A stretch of DNA of 41,331 nucleotides from Thermoanaerobaculia bacterium (GTDB taxonomy: Bacteria > Acidobacteriota > Thermoanaerobaculia > Thermoanaerobaculales > Sulfomarinibacteraceae): NCBI GenBank assembly GCA_027067575.1, contig JAMOVQ010000094.1:1-41331 (forward strand), given 5' to 3'. The stretch's first letter is position 1; every line of letters begins with the position of its first letter. Below the pieces are notes generated by a model that saw only the letters and a list, made by a program, of their open reading frames with translations, was not told the origin of the DNA and searched no databases. Shown here piece after piece: positions 17,292 to 25,270 of the stretch. The position numbers and the translations under genes were made by a program.

Positions 17292-18739
17292 CAGAGGGCC
17301 TCCTCGATGGCGGCGCGGCAGGCCTCCATGTCCTCCTCCGTCGTCCGGAGGTTGCCCACCGCCAGGTGGATCACGGTTCCGACGTCGAGCCGCGTGTGGG
17401 AGAGGAACACCCGTCCGCCGGCGTTGATCCGTTCGAGCAGTGCCATGGTCAGGCGGTCCGCCTCGGCCGGATCGGTGACGCCGGGGAACCGGGGCCTGAA
17501 GTTGACCACCGAGAACGGGACCGGCGCGGCGAGCTCGAGCCGCGGGTGGGCCTCGACCCAGGCGGCGAACTCCCGTGCCATCCGGACATGGGCGCGGATC
17601 CGCTCCCGCAGTCCCTCGGCCCCGAACGACCGGATGACCCACCACAGCTTCAGGGCCCGGAACCGCCGGCCCAGCTGCACGCCGTAGTCCATCAGGTCCA
17701 CGACCTTCCCGGTCTGGGGGGTCGTCAGGTAGTCGGGGACGAGGGAGAACGCCTGCCGGAACAGCTCGGGACGGCGGGTGTAGACGGCGGAGCAGTCGAT
17801 CGGCGTGAACAGCCACTTGTGCGGGTTGAAGACGAAGCTCGAGGCCCGTTCGCACCCCTCCAGGCACCAGCGGAACTCCGGGCAGACGGCGGCCGAGCCG
17901 GCGTAGGCGGCGTCCACGTGGAGCCACAGCCCCTCCCGTTCGCACAGCTCGGCGATGGCGGGGACGGGGTCGACCGACGTGGTGGAGGTGGTGCCCACCG
18001 TGGCGATCACGGCCAGGGGCCGCCGGCCCGCGGCCCGATCCTCCGAGACGGCCCGGGCGAGCGCCTCCACGTCCATCCGGTACTCGGGATCGTGGGGGAC
18101 GGCCCGGAACCCCTCCAGACCGATGCCCGCGGCGATGCACGCCTTGGCGATGGACGAATGGGCCTGGTCCGAGGCGTAGACGGCCAGGGGCGGCAGGTCC
18201 GGACGCCCGGCCATGCCGCGCTCCCGGATCTCGAGCCCCGCCGCCTCCCGCGCGGCCATCACCGCCAGCATGGAGCTGATGGAGGCGGTGTCGGTCAGGA
18301 AGCCGAAGAACTCTTGCGGAAGACCCAGCATGGAGCGCAGCCAGCCGAGGACGTGGAGCTCGAGCTCCGTGGCGGCGGGACAGGTGCGCCACAGCATCCC
18401 GTTGACGTTGAGACCCGCCGAGAGCAGCTCGCCCAGGATGCCGGGCCCTGAACCCGTGATTCCGAAATAGCCCATGAACCCCGGGTGGTTCCAGTGGGTC
18501 ACGCCGGGCAGGACGACGCGCTCGAAGTCCCTCCAGATGGCGTCCGGCGGCTCGGGGGCCTCCGGGGGCCCGAGGGGGAGGGCGTCCGAGATGGCGCCGG
18601 GCCGGACCTTCGAGAGCACGGGGTACCGCCGTGCGCCACCGGCGAGGTAGTCGGCGATCCAGTCCACCATCCGGTGGGCCTCGATCCGGAACGTGTCGGC
18701 GTCGAGATCCATCCCGCCCGGCAATGTGGAATCGTCCAT
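17291..18739 (-). CDS. PLP-dependent aromatic-amino-acid/glutamate decarboxylase family (group II)
   Basis: It decarboxylates an amino acid to an amine with pyridoxal phosphate. ATG 18739 follows GGGAAG; an internal Met (18712) is the alternative. Motifs: WNHPGFMGYFG, the PLP-stacking His in YASDQAHSSIAKA, VATVGTTSTTSVDPV, HVDAAYAGSAAVCPE (PLP-nitrogen Asp) and FNPHKWLF with the Schiff-base Lys near residue 309. The length of 482 residues and overall layout match aromatic-L-amino-acid decarboxylase (DOPA/tyrosine/tryptophan type) more closely than GadB. The exact substrate is open. It is coupled to the acyltransferase downstream. A TACACT box (complement of 18756-18761) lies 16 nt upstream. 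Confidence 0.9.
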   Translation of the reverse strand: MDDSTLPGGMDLDADTFRIEAHRMVDWIADYLAGGARRYPVLSKVRPGAISDALPLGPPEAPEPPDAIWRDFERVVLPGVTHWNHPGFMGYFGITGSGPGILGELLSAGLNVNGMLWRTCPAATELELHVLGWLRSMLGLPQEFFGFLTDTASISSMLAVMAAREAAGLEIRERGMAGRPDLPPLAVYASDQAHSSIAKACIAAGIGLEGFRAVPHDPEYRMDVEALARAVSEDRAAGRRPLAVIATVGTTSTTSVDPVPAIAELCEREGLWLHVDAAYAGSAAVCPEFRWCLEGCERASSFVFNPHKWLFTPIDCSAVYTRRPELFRQAFSLVPDYLTTPQTGKVVDLMDYGVQLGRRFRALKLWWVIRSFGAEGLRERIRAHVRMAREFAAWVEAHPRLELAAPVPFSVVNFRPRFPGVTDPAEADRLTMALLERINAGGRVFLSHTRLDVGTVIHLAVGNLRTTEEDMEACRAAIEEAL

Positions 18740-18755
18740 CGGTGCTTCCCGGGGA

Positions 18756-18786
18756 AGTGTACCCGCTCCCCACGAGGCGGTAGAAT
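18756..18786. promoter_or_regulatory. Divergent -10 boxes between decarboxylase and sensor-like gene
   Basis: Minus strand: TACACT (complement of 18756-18761), 16 nt before ATG 18739. Plus strand: TAGAAT (18781-18786), 16 nt before ATG 18803. Neither has a clear -35. The two promoters are back to back in a 63-nt gap. Confidence 0.4.
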
Positions 18787-18802
18787 GCGGGCGGAGGTTC
18801 CC

Positions 18803-19309
18803 ATGCAGCGTTTCCTTATCATCCTGCTCGTCACCGTCCTCGCCGCCGGCGCGGTGGGGTACCTCATCCTTCAGCGCGCCCACGGCAAGGCGATCGCCGA
18901 GCTCCGCGCCACGGCGGAGGAGCGGGTCGAGGCCGAACGGCGCCAGGCCGCCGAGGTGCTGGGCCAGCTGGCCCAGGATCTCGCCCGCACCCTGGCCGTG
19001 ACCTTGGCCGACGACGTGGCCCGCCAGGACGTGGCGGCGCTGGAGGCCGAGGTCGCGGCGGTCGTGCAGGGGAACCGGATCGCGGGCGTTCTGGTGCTCG
19101 ACGACGAGGGCAACGTCCTGGCGACGAGTGACCTGCGCTACCGGGACCGGCGGCTGGACGATCCGGCGACACGGAGAGCGCTTGCGGTGACCACCGTGAC
19201 CACCGCGGAGGAACCTCCGTCTCCCGGCCAGCTCGAGGTGGACGCCCCGATCCTCTCGGCGGGCCGCCGGGTGGGGACGCTCCGCCTGTTCGTGGACGTG
19301 GCGGGGTGA
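18803..19309 (+). CDS. Membrane-anchored sensor-like protein without output domain
   Basis: ATG 18803 has GGAGG 5 nt upstream; ATG 18785 is in frame but lies in the likely -10 box. One N-terminal membrane helix (FLIILLVTVLAAGAVGYLIL) leads to an Ala/Glu-rich coiled coil (about 25-70). A small alpha/beta module follows with the words NRIAGVLVLDDEGNVLATSD and PILSAGRRVGTLRLFVDV. This resembles the extracytoplasmic single-cache sensor of histidine kinases and chemoreceptors, but the 168-residue protein stops before any HAMP, kinase or cyclase. It may be a stand-alone ligand binder or a partner of another receptor. Function unknown. Confidence 0.65.
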   Translation: MQRFLIILLVTVLAAGAVGYLILQRAHGKAIAELRATAEERVEAERRQAAEVLGQLAQDLARTLAVTLADDVARQDVAALEAEVAAVVQGNRIAGVLVLDDEGNVLATSDLRYRDRRLDDPATRRALAVTTVTTAEEPPSPGQLEVDAPILSAGRRVGTLRLFVDVAG

Positions 19310-19354
19310 TCGCGGCCGGGGGAGCCGAGCCGCCCCTTCCTCCGTATCGTTCCT

Positions 19355-19370
19355 GAGACGGCGCCGTCTC
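19355..19370. repeat. Perfect 16-bp palindrome upstream of the LVIVD gene
   Basis: GAGACGGC-GCCGTCTC (19355-19370) is a perfect palindrome 46 nt after the sensor-like gene. It could be an operator or a hairpin that ends transcription, but no T-run follows. Confidence 0.5.
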
Positions 19371-19529
19371 GGTTCGGCGACACGGCCGGACTCCGGTTCG
19401 CCGGGTTCGCCGGGACGAGGAGCCCGGCACCGTCCGTCCGGTCGCCGTCTCCGGGCAACGGCCGCCATTGCGGGACGCGCCGGGCTCGCTGGCACGATCC
19501 ATGCTCCTTCCCGCGGCAGGAGGTGTGCC

Positions 19530-22500
19530 ATGTCGATCGCTCGTCCGAACCGATCCGTTTCGATGCTCCTCGTGGCCGTCTGCGCCGCATGGACGGCCGT
19601 TGCAGGGTCCGCATCGGGCCAGTGTCCCGTCCTTGCCGGAAGAAACGGCTTCGGGCCGACCTGGGATCTCGCCGTGGCCGACGGCATCGTGTTCGCCGGC
19701 AGCGGCAGCGTCCTGGTGGCGGCCGAGGCGGTCTCCGGAACGGAACGAGGCCGCGTCGATGTCGGGGGAGTGATCCACGGTGTCACCGTTTCCGGAGGCC
19801 GGGCGTACGTCGCCGCCGACGGGCAGGGCCTCGTCGTCGTGGACGTGACCGATCCTGCCTCGATGAGGGTGCTCGGGACCGGCGTGGGCGCTCCGGTCTG
19901 TCTCGGCGTGGCCGTCTCCGGCGACACTGCGGCGGTGGCGGCGGGGTGGACCGGTCTCGTGCTGTTCGACGTCTCGGACCCCGCATCGCCGCGACGGGTC
20001 GGCGTGTCGTCGGCTGGGGCCTACGCTCTGGCGGTCGCCCTCTCCGGTCGGGTTGCGGCGGTCGGAGAGAGCGTCGGGGGGGTGCGGCTCGTGGACGTCT
20101 CGGACCCGTCGGACCCTGTGGAGCTGGCCACCGTGGACACCGCCGGGGAGGCCGGAGGGCTCGCATTCTCGGGCGACACGCTCTACGCAACGGACAGCCA
20201 GGAGGGGCTCGTCGTCCTGGACGTTGCGGATCCGTCGAACCCGGTCCGGCTCGGAGCCGTGTCCCTCCCAGGGTTTCCGGAGGACGTGGCGGTGTCCGGA
20301 ACCACGGCGTGGGTGGCGGCGGACTACGGCGACCTCGTTTTCGTCGATGTGGCGAACGCCTCGGCTCCTTCCGTGCTGTCGGTCCTGCCGATCGACTCGG
20401 GCGTCGCCGTGGCCGTGGCGGTGGACGGGACGGCCGGCTGGGTGGCCCTCCACGCGGGTGGGGCCGTGCGGGTGGATGCTTCGACCCCCTCTGCTCCCTC
20501 CGAGGGGGCGAGGCTGGCGGCCCACGGGGAGGTCCGCGCCGTGGCCGGAGTCGGGGACCATGCCGTGGTCGCGGACTGGAGCGGCGCAAGGCTGCGGATC
20601 ATCGATCCCGCGGCCGGTGGAGGTCCCGCAGAGGTGGCGTCGGTGGAGTTGCCCGGTACGGCGGCGGCGCTGGCGGTCTCGGGGGGGAAGGCGTACGTCG
20701 CCCTGGACTGGTTCGGTCTCGTGGTGGTGGACCTTGACGATCCGCTCCATCCCGTCATCGAGGGCAGCGTGGCGCTGCCCGGGCACCCATCGGGTGTGGC
20801 GCTGGCGGGAAGCCACGTGCTCGTACCGTGTTCCGGTGCGGGGCTGGAGGTCGTGGACGTCACTGATCCGGCATCGCCCTCCGTTGCGGGCGAGCTGGAG
20901 CTGTCCGGGAGTCTGTTCGGCGTGGGCGTCGTCGGCGATACGGCGTACGTGGCGGCGGGTGGTGATGGGGTCGTGGTCGTGGACGTCTCGGACCCCATCC
21001 ACCCCTCGCGTGTCGGAGCGGCTTCCACCCGTGGCACGGCGCTGGACGTGGCCCCGTTCGGAGACCGCCTGGCCGTCGCGGACTACTACGGCGGTCTGAC
21101 GGTGATGGACGTCTCGGCGCCTCAGACCCCGGTCGTCGAGGGCCATCTCGATCTGCCCGACGCGACCCGGTCCGTCTCGGTCAGGAACGGGCTCGCCTTC
21201 GCCGGTAACTCGCTCCAGGGGCTGACGGTGATCGACCTCTCGGACCCGGCCTCGCCCGCAGCACGGGGGTTCGTCGAGGTTCCCGGGGACTCGTGGGGAG
21301 GTGCGTTCGTCGGGAACCTCTACGCCCTTGCCGAGGGCCAGGGCGGGGTCGCTTTCTTCGACGTTTCCGGATGCGGGTCGGGTCCGGCGGCTCCGGTGGC
21401 GGACTTCTCGTTTCGTCCCTCGGCGCCGAAAACCGGGGAGACGGTCTCGTTCACCGACCTCTCGACGGGTTCCCCGACATCCTGGCACTGGGATTTCGGC
21501 GACGGGTCGGCGAGCACCGAGCGGAACCCGACCCACGTCTACACCTCGTCGGGAACGTTTGGCGTCACACTGGAGGTGGCGAACGGATCCGGGTCGGACT
21601 CCGTCACCAGGACCATCGTGGTGCATCCGGTCGGGGAGTTGCCGCCGATCCACTTCCCGTTCGCGCACCGGTACGTGGTCGCCGCCGCGGCGCACGTTCC
21701 GGGGGCGGCGGGGACGAACTGGGTCACGGACCTCGTGCTCCACAACCCGGGGACGGAGGATGCCATAGTGGATGTCTTCTTCCTCGAGACCGGGAAGGAC
21801 AACTCGGCGGCCCAGCCATCGGAATTCACCGTGCCAGCGGAGAGCTCCGTGAGGTTTCCCGACGTGCTCGCCTCGCCGTTCGGTCTCGGCCATGCGACGG
21901 GAGCGCTGTACATCGGGTCCGACCGGCCGCTCGTGGTGTCGTCGAGAACGTTCAACGACGCTGCGGAGGGGACGTTCGGGCAGTTCATCCCGGGCCCGGA
22001 TCTCTCCCGGTCTCTCGGGACCTCGGAGACGGCGATTCTCGTTCAGCTCGAGGAGGCCGCGGACTCCTCACGAGGGTTCCGGACGAACTTCGGCGTTGCC
22101 AACGTCTCCGGGGTTCCGATCCACGTGGTCGTGGACGGGTACGCGGCGGATGGCGCACGGCTCGGTTCGGTCGGTCTCGACGTCCCGGCGTGGTCCCACG
22201 TGCAGATCAACCGGATCCTCTCCTCCAGGCTCGGGGCGCCGGCGGCCGACGATGCGTATCTCGTGGCCCGGACCGACACGGAGGGCGCCTGCTGGTTCGC
22301 CTACGCCTCGGTCGTGGACAACCGCTCGGGCGACCCGACCTACGTGGCGCCTGCGGACGACTGGGAAGGCCCGGTCTGGATTGCCGCGGCGGCCCACGCC
22401 GAGGGGTACAACGGAACGGTCTGGCGGACGGCGGTGGAGGTCTGCGCGTTCAGTGGGACGCTCGACGACGTGACGCTGCGCTGGGCGGAGGACGGCGCCT

Positions 22501-23060
22501 CCTCCCCGCGCGAGACCTCGCTCGGCGGTGTTCCCGGCAATTGCCGCCGCTTCGGGGACATCCTTGCCGATGCGTTCTCCGCGAACGGCACCGGCGCGCT
22601 GGCGTTCACGGCCGGGCAGGGCCGGCTGACGGTCGGCAGCCGGACGTTCAACGACGCCGGGGACCGGACCTATGGACAGTCGATCCCGGCGGTTCCGGCA
22701 TCCGCGGCGTTCCCGTGGGGGACCACGGCACGGCTCGTACAGCTCGCCCACTCCGCGGATCGCAGCAGGGGGTTCAGGACGAACATCGGCATGGTGAACG
22801 TCGGGGACGTTGCCGTGACGCTGCGGCTCGAGCTCCGCTCGGGGGACGGGGGCTCCCTCGGCGTGAAGACGGTTCGGCTCGCGGCGGGGGAGCACCGCCA
22901 GCTCAACGATGTCTTCCGGGAGTTCACGGAAAGCTCGGTGGACGACGCCTACGCCCTGATCGCGGCCACCACCGGTCCCGCCTCATGGCTGGCCTACGCC
23001 TCGGTGGTGGACAACCGCTCGGGCGACCCCGTGTTCATACCGGCGGTGGCCACCGACTGA
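19530..23060 (+). CDS. Giant secreted LVIVD-repeat / PKD protein with duplicated C-terminal domain
   Basis: ATG 19530 follows AGGAGGT by 5 nt. A signal peptide (VSMLLVAVCAAWTAVAGSAS) leads to a long array of LVIVD repeats of roughly 40 residues, each with words such as LVVVDVTDPASMR and AYVAADGQG; these fold as a beta-propeller-like array on the outside of the cell. A PKD domain follows (WHWDFGDGSAS, near residue 650). The last 470 residues are two copies of a domain of about 235 residues (about 705-944 and 945-1176). Each contains AAAAH...GT-W, a RTFN motif, RGFRTN, and ends AYASVVDNRSGDP. 1,176 residues. Probably an adhesion or matrix protein; no catalytic motif seen. A strong terminator follows. 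Confidence 0.85.
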   Translation: MSIARPNRSVSMLLVAVCAAWTAVAGSASGQCPVLAGRNGFGPTWDLAVADGIVFAGSGSVLVAAEAVSGTERGRVDVGGVIHGVTVSGGRAYVAADGQGLVVVDVTDPASMRVLGTGVGAPVCLGVAVSGDTAAVAAGWTGLVLFDVSDPASPRRVGVSSAGAYALAVALSGRVAAVGESVGGVRLVDVSDPSDPVELATVDTAGEAGGLAFSGDTLYATDSQEGLVVLDVADPSNPVRLGAVSLPGFPEDVAVSGTTAWVAADYGDLVFVDVANASAPSVLSVLPIDSGVAVAVAVDGTAGWVALHAGGAVRVDASTPSAPSEGARLAAHGEVRAVAGVGDHAVVADWSGARLRIIDPAAGGGPAEVASVELPGTAAALAVSGGKAYVALDWFGLVVVDLDDPLHPVIEGSVALPGHPSGVALAGSHVLVPCSGAGLEVVDVTDPASPSVAGELELSGSLFGVGVVGDTAYVAAGGDGVVVVDVSDPIHPSRVGAASTRGTALDVAPFGDRLAVADYYGGLTVMDVSAPQTPVVEGHLDLPDATRSVSVRNGLAFAGNSLQGLTVIDLSDPASPAARGFVEVPGDSWGGAFVGNLYALAEGQGGVAFFDVSGCGSGPAAPVADFSFRPSAPKTGETVSFTDLSTGSPTSWHWDFGDGSASTERNPTHVYTSSGTFGVTLEVANGSGSDSVTRTIVVHPVGELPPIHFPFAHRYVVAAAAHVPGAAGTNWVTDLVLHNPGTEDAIVDVFFLETGKDNSAAQPSEFTVPAESSVRFPDVLASPFGLGHATGALYIGSDRPLVVSSRTFNDAAEGTFGQFIPGPDLSRSLGTSETAILVQLEEAADSSRGFRTNFGVANVSGVPIHVVVDGYAADGARLGSVGLDVPAWSHVQINRILSSRLGAPAADDAYLVARTDTEGACWFAYASVVDNRSGDPTYVAPADDWEGPVWIAAAAHAEGYNGTVWRTAVEVCAFSGTLDDVTLRWAEDGASSPRETSLGGVPGNCRRFGDILADAFSANGTGALAFTAGQGRLTVGSRTFNDAGDRTYGQSIPAVPASAAFPWGTTARLVQLAHSADRSRGFRTNIGMVNVGDVAVTLRLELRSGDGGSLGVKTVRLAAGEHRQLNDVFREFTESSVDDAYALIAATTGPASWLAYASVVDNRSGDPVFIPAVATD

Positions 23061-23076
23061 ACGGCGGCGCAAAGAA

Positions 23077-23110
23077 GCGGCCCCGCCGGAGCGGGGCCGC
23101 CATTTCGTTT
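23077..23110. terminator. Bidirectional terminator between LVIVD and barrel genes
   Basis: GCGGCCCCGC (23077-23086) pairs perfectly with GCGGGGCCGC (23091-23100) around a CGGA loop. T-rich CATTTCGTTT follows on the plus side; the minus-strand continuation is CTTCTTTGC. It sits between two convergent stops (23060 and 23127). Confidence 0.85.
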
Positions 23111-23126
23111 CCGTTTCTGGGTTCGC

Positions 23127-25256
23127 TCAGAAGCTCCAGCCGAGCGACGCCCTGTAGAGCGTCATGGTCCCCGACGTGTCGTACAGGTACGGCGCGTCGT
23201 CGGAGAAGTCGGCGTAGCGCAGGCCGAGGTTCACCCGGAACGACTTGTTGATGTGGTAGGTCGCATCGAGCTCGGCATCGATCCTCGTCGTGTCGAGGTC
23301 CGAGTAGGTGTGCGACTGGGAGAAGTCGAACGCCATCGACGGGTGGGTCGCCGCATACTCTGGTGCGGAGAGCGAGAACGGGTCGAGCCCGGCCTCGGAG
23401 GTTGTCCACGTCAGGTTGAACCCCAGGTCCCACCGGTCGTTCGGGTGGACCCTGAACCCCGCCATCACCGTGTTGCTGGTCGAATCGTAGTTGAGCAGGT
23501 CGCGCGCGTAGCCATCCTGGCCACCCATGACGCCGCCTGCTCACCCATCGAAGATCGGGATGGTGGTCGGCGATTCGAGCTCCGAGTCCAGCCAGGCGTA
23601 CCCGACGTACCAGTCCCAGTGCTCGGACGGCGCGGACCAGAACGTCAGCATGAACGACTGGTTCGTCCGCGACCAGTCGGTCAGGTCGCCTCCGTCGTTC
23701 GAGCCGTCCCACCACCGGTACGTTCCCGAGACGGTTGCCGAGCCCCACGAGTAGCTGGCGCCGAGCCGGATCTCGTCCCAGCTGTCCGGAGAGGCCGTAC
23801 CGTCCCCGATCCGTGCGTCCTGGAACTCGTAGTACTGCGGGGAATGGAACGGGTTCGTGAACGGCGGCGACTCCAGGGTCGACGCCTGCTGGTCCAGCGC
23901 CATGAACGGGTTGTCGATGTCCGCGTGGCGGTACGACGCTCTGAGGTTCCAGTGCTTCGCCGGGTGGGCGTGCCACGTGATGCCCAGCAGGTTCTTCGTG
24001 GTGTCGGTGTCCGTCGGCGTGACGTGGTAGGAGTCCCGGTCGATCCCCTGGTACTTCCACTGGAAGCGGAGCGTTCCGCCCCTGTGGCCGATCCGGTACC
24101 CGACGTCGAACGCGGACTCGAACACGTCCCGGTCGAGCGACGAGAGCCGCTCGAAGTCCGGGTCGAACCCGTACGCCTCCCGGAACGTGATCCCTGCCTG
24201 GGGACCGGCGACGCCGGGCGGCTCGGCCGTGTCCACGAAGAACGGGTCGTTGTCGATGGAGTAGAACCGGCCCCGCCACGTGACGCGCCACTTCTTCCCG
24301 AACCGGCGCGCGGCATTGATCATGTACCCCGAGTAGTCGGCCTCGAGGCCGGTGAACTTGTTCTCCGTGGTGGACCAGACGCCGCCAGCGTTGAAGACGA
24401 AGCCGAGTACGTCGTTGATGTGCAGGTCGAGCCGGGCGATGTCCTTGTCGATGTCGGGCCAGAGGTCGGCCGGCATCGGCCCCTGCGCCGAGTCGTACTG
24501 GAGCCGGTTGTCGAACACGGGCTTCCGCAGCTCTGGGTGCAGGGCATCGTCATAGGTTGTCATGATGTACGGATAGTTCTGGGTCATCTTCCGTGAGGTG
24601 TACCGCGCCCTGACCGTGCCGCCGTGCCAGGCGAGCTTCGCCTCGAGCGTGCCGTCGGTGGTGTGCTCGTTGACGGGGTGGTTGAGGCTGTTGACGTGGC
24701 AGGTGTCGCAGTGCGACAGCGCATACGCCTGCCGGTGCCCCTCGCGGTGCTGGTCCCGGTACTCGAACGCGAAGGTCAGCGCCGGGATGCTCGGAATCTG
24801 TAGCTCTGTCCGGTTCTCCAGGACGGCGTAGTGGATCCCGTAGTCCATGGCCGGGTTGTGGTCGGTGTGGAACACGACCTTCCCGTTGGTCGAGGTGCCC
24901 TCGAGGTTGGTCATCGGATCGTGACCGAACCGGTGGAGCAGCTTGGTGTAGCTCGTGGATGAACGGACGACCCGGCCGATGTCGAAGTCGATGTCGACCT
25001 CGGAGTCGTCGGAGTGGCGGCCGTGGGCCGACACGAGCAGGCTTCCGCCGTCGAAGAACGACTGAAGATCCAGCCCAAGCTCGGGGCCGCCGTCGTCCGG
25101 CTCGTACTCCGAGACCATGTCCGGCGAGTCGTCGGTGCTTGCGCCCCACCCGCCGACGGTCACGGTACCCGTGGTGGACCCGTCCTCGCCGGCCATCGCG
25201 GTCAGCGGCAGCGCGGCGAGGGCCACGATCAGCAGAAGACGAAACGTCCTTGTCAT
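23127..25256 (-). CDS. MtrB/PioB-family outer-membrane barrel of an electron conduit, interrupted by an in-frame UGA
   Basis: The barrel that holds a periplasmic decaheme cytochrome in the outer membrane. ATG 25256 has GGAAGGAGG and is followed by a signal peptide (LLLIVALAALPLTAMA). Strand-rich sequence follows and the protein ends in LGWSF, a barrel C terminus. The reading frame contains one stop, TGA at 23543-23541 (codon 572). The same frame then continues AGGVMGGQDGYARDLLNYDS for 137 more codons that clearly belong to the barrel. Without the stop it would be 709 residues, normal for the family. Options: nonsense mutation or sequence error (TGG to TGA), recoding as selenocysteine, or restart at ATG 23528. 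A heme motif CDTCH is present at residues 183-187. The cytochrome gene lies 14 nt upstream. Confidence 0.85.
23495..23543 (-). other. In-frame UGA with possible SECIS-like hairpin
   Basis: UGA is at 23543-23541. On the mRNA, a 6-pair hairpin (one G-U) with loop GGA spans 23523-23509, so the loop starts 24 nt after UGA. An outer helix with two one-base bulges can pair GCAGGCGGCG (23540-23531), right after the UGA, with the segment ending CCUGC at 23495. A small loop beginning with G at this distance matches the general description of bacterial SECIS elements, but GC-rich sequence forms such stems readily. No Cys or Sec partner lies next to the UGA, which argues against selenocysteine. Confidence 0.25.
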
Positions 25257-25270
25257 GGCTTCCTCCTTCC

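Noticed and set aside
18864-21893. 1,009-codon minus-strand open frame opposite the LVIVD gene
   Set aside because: Low-complexity Arg/His/Pro composition, antisense to a protein with recognisable repeats and a terminator; a shadow frame.
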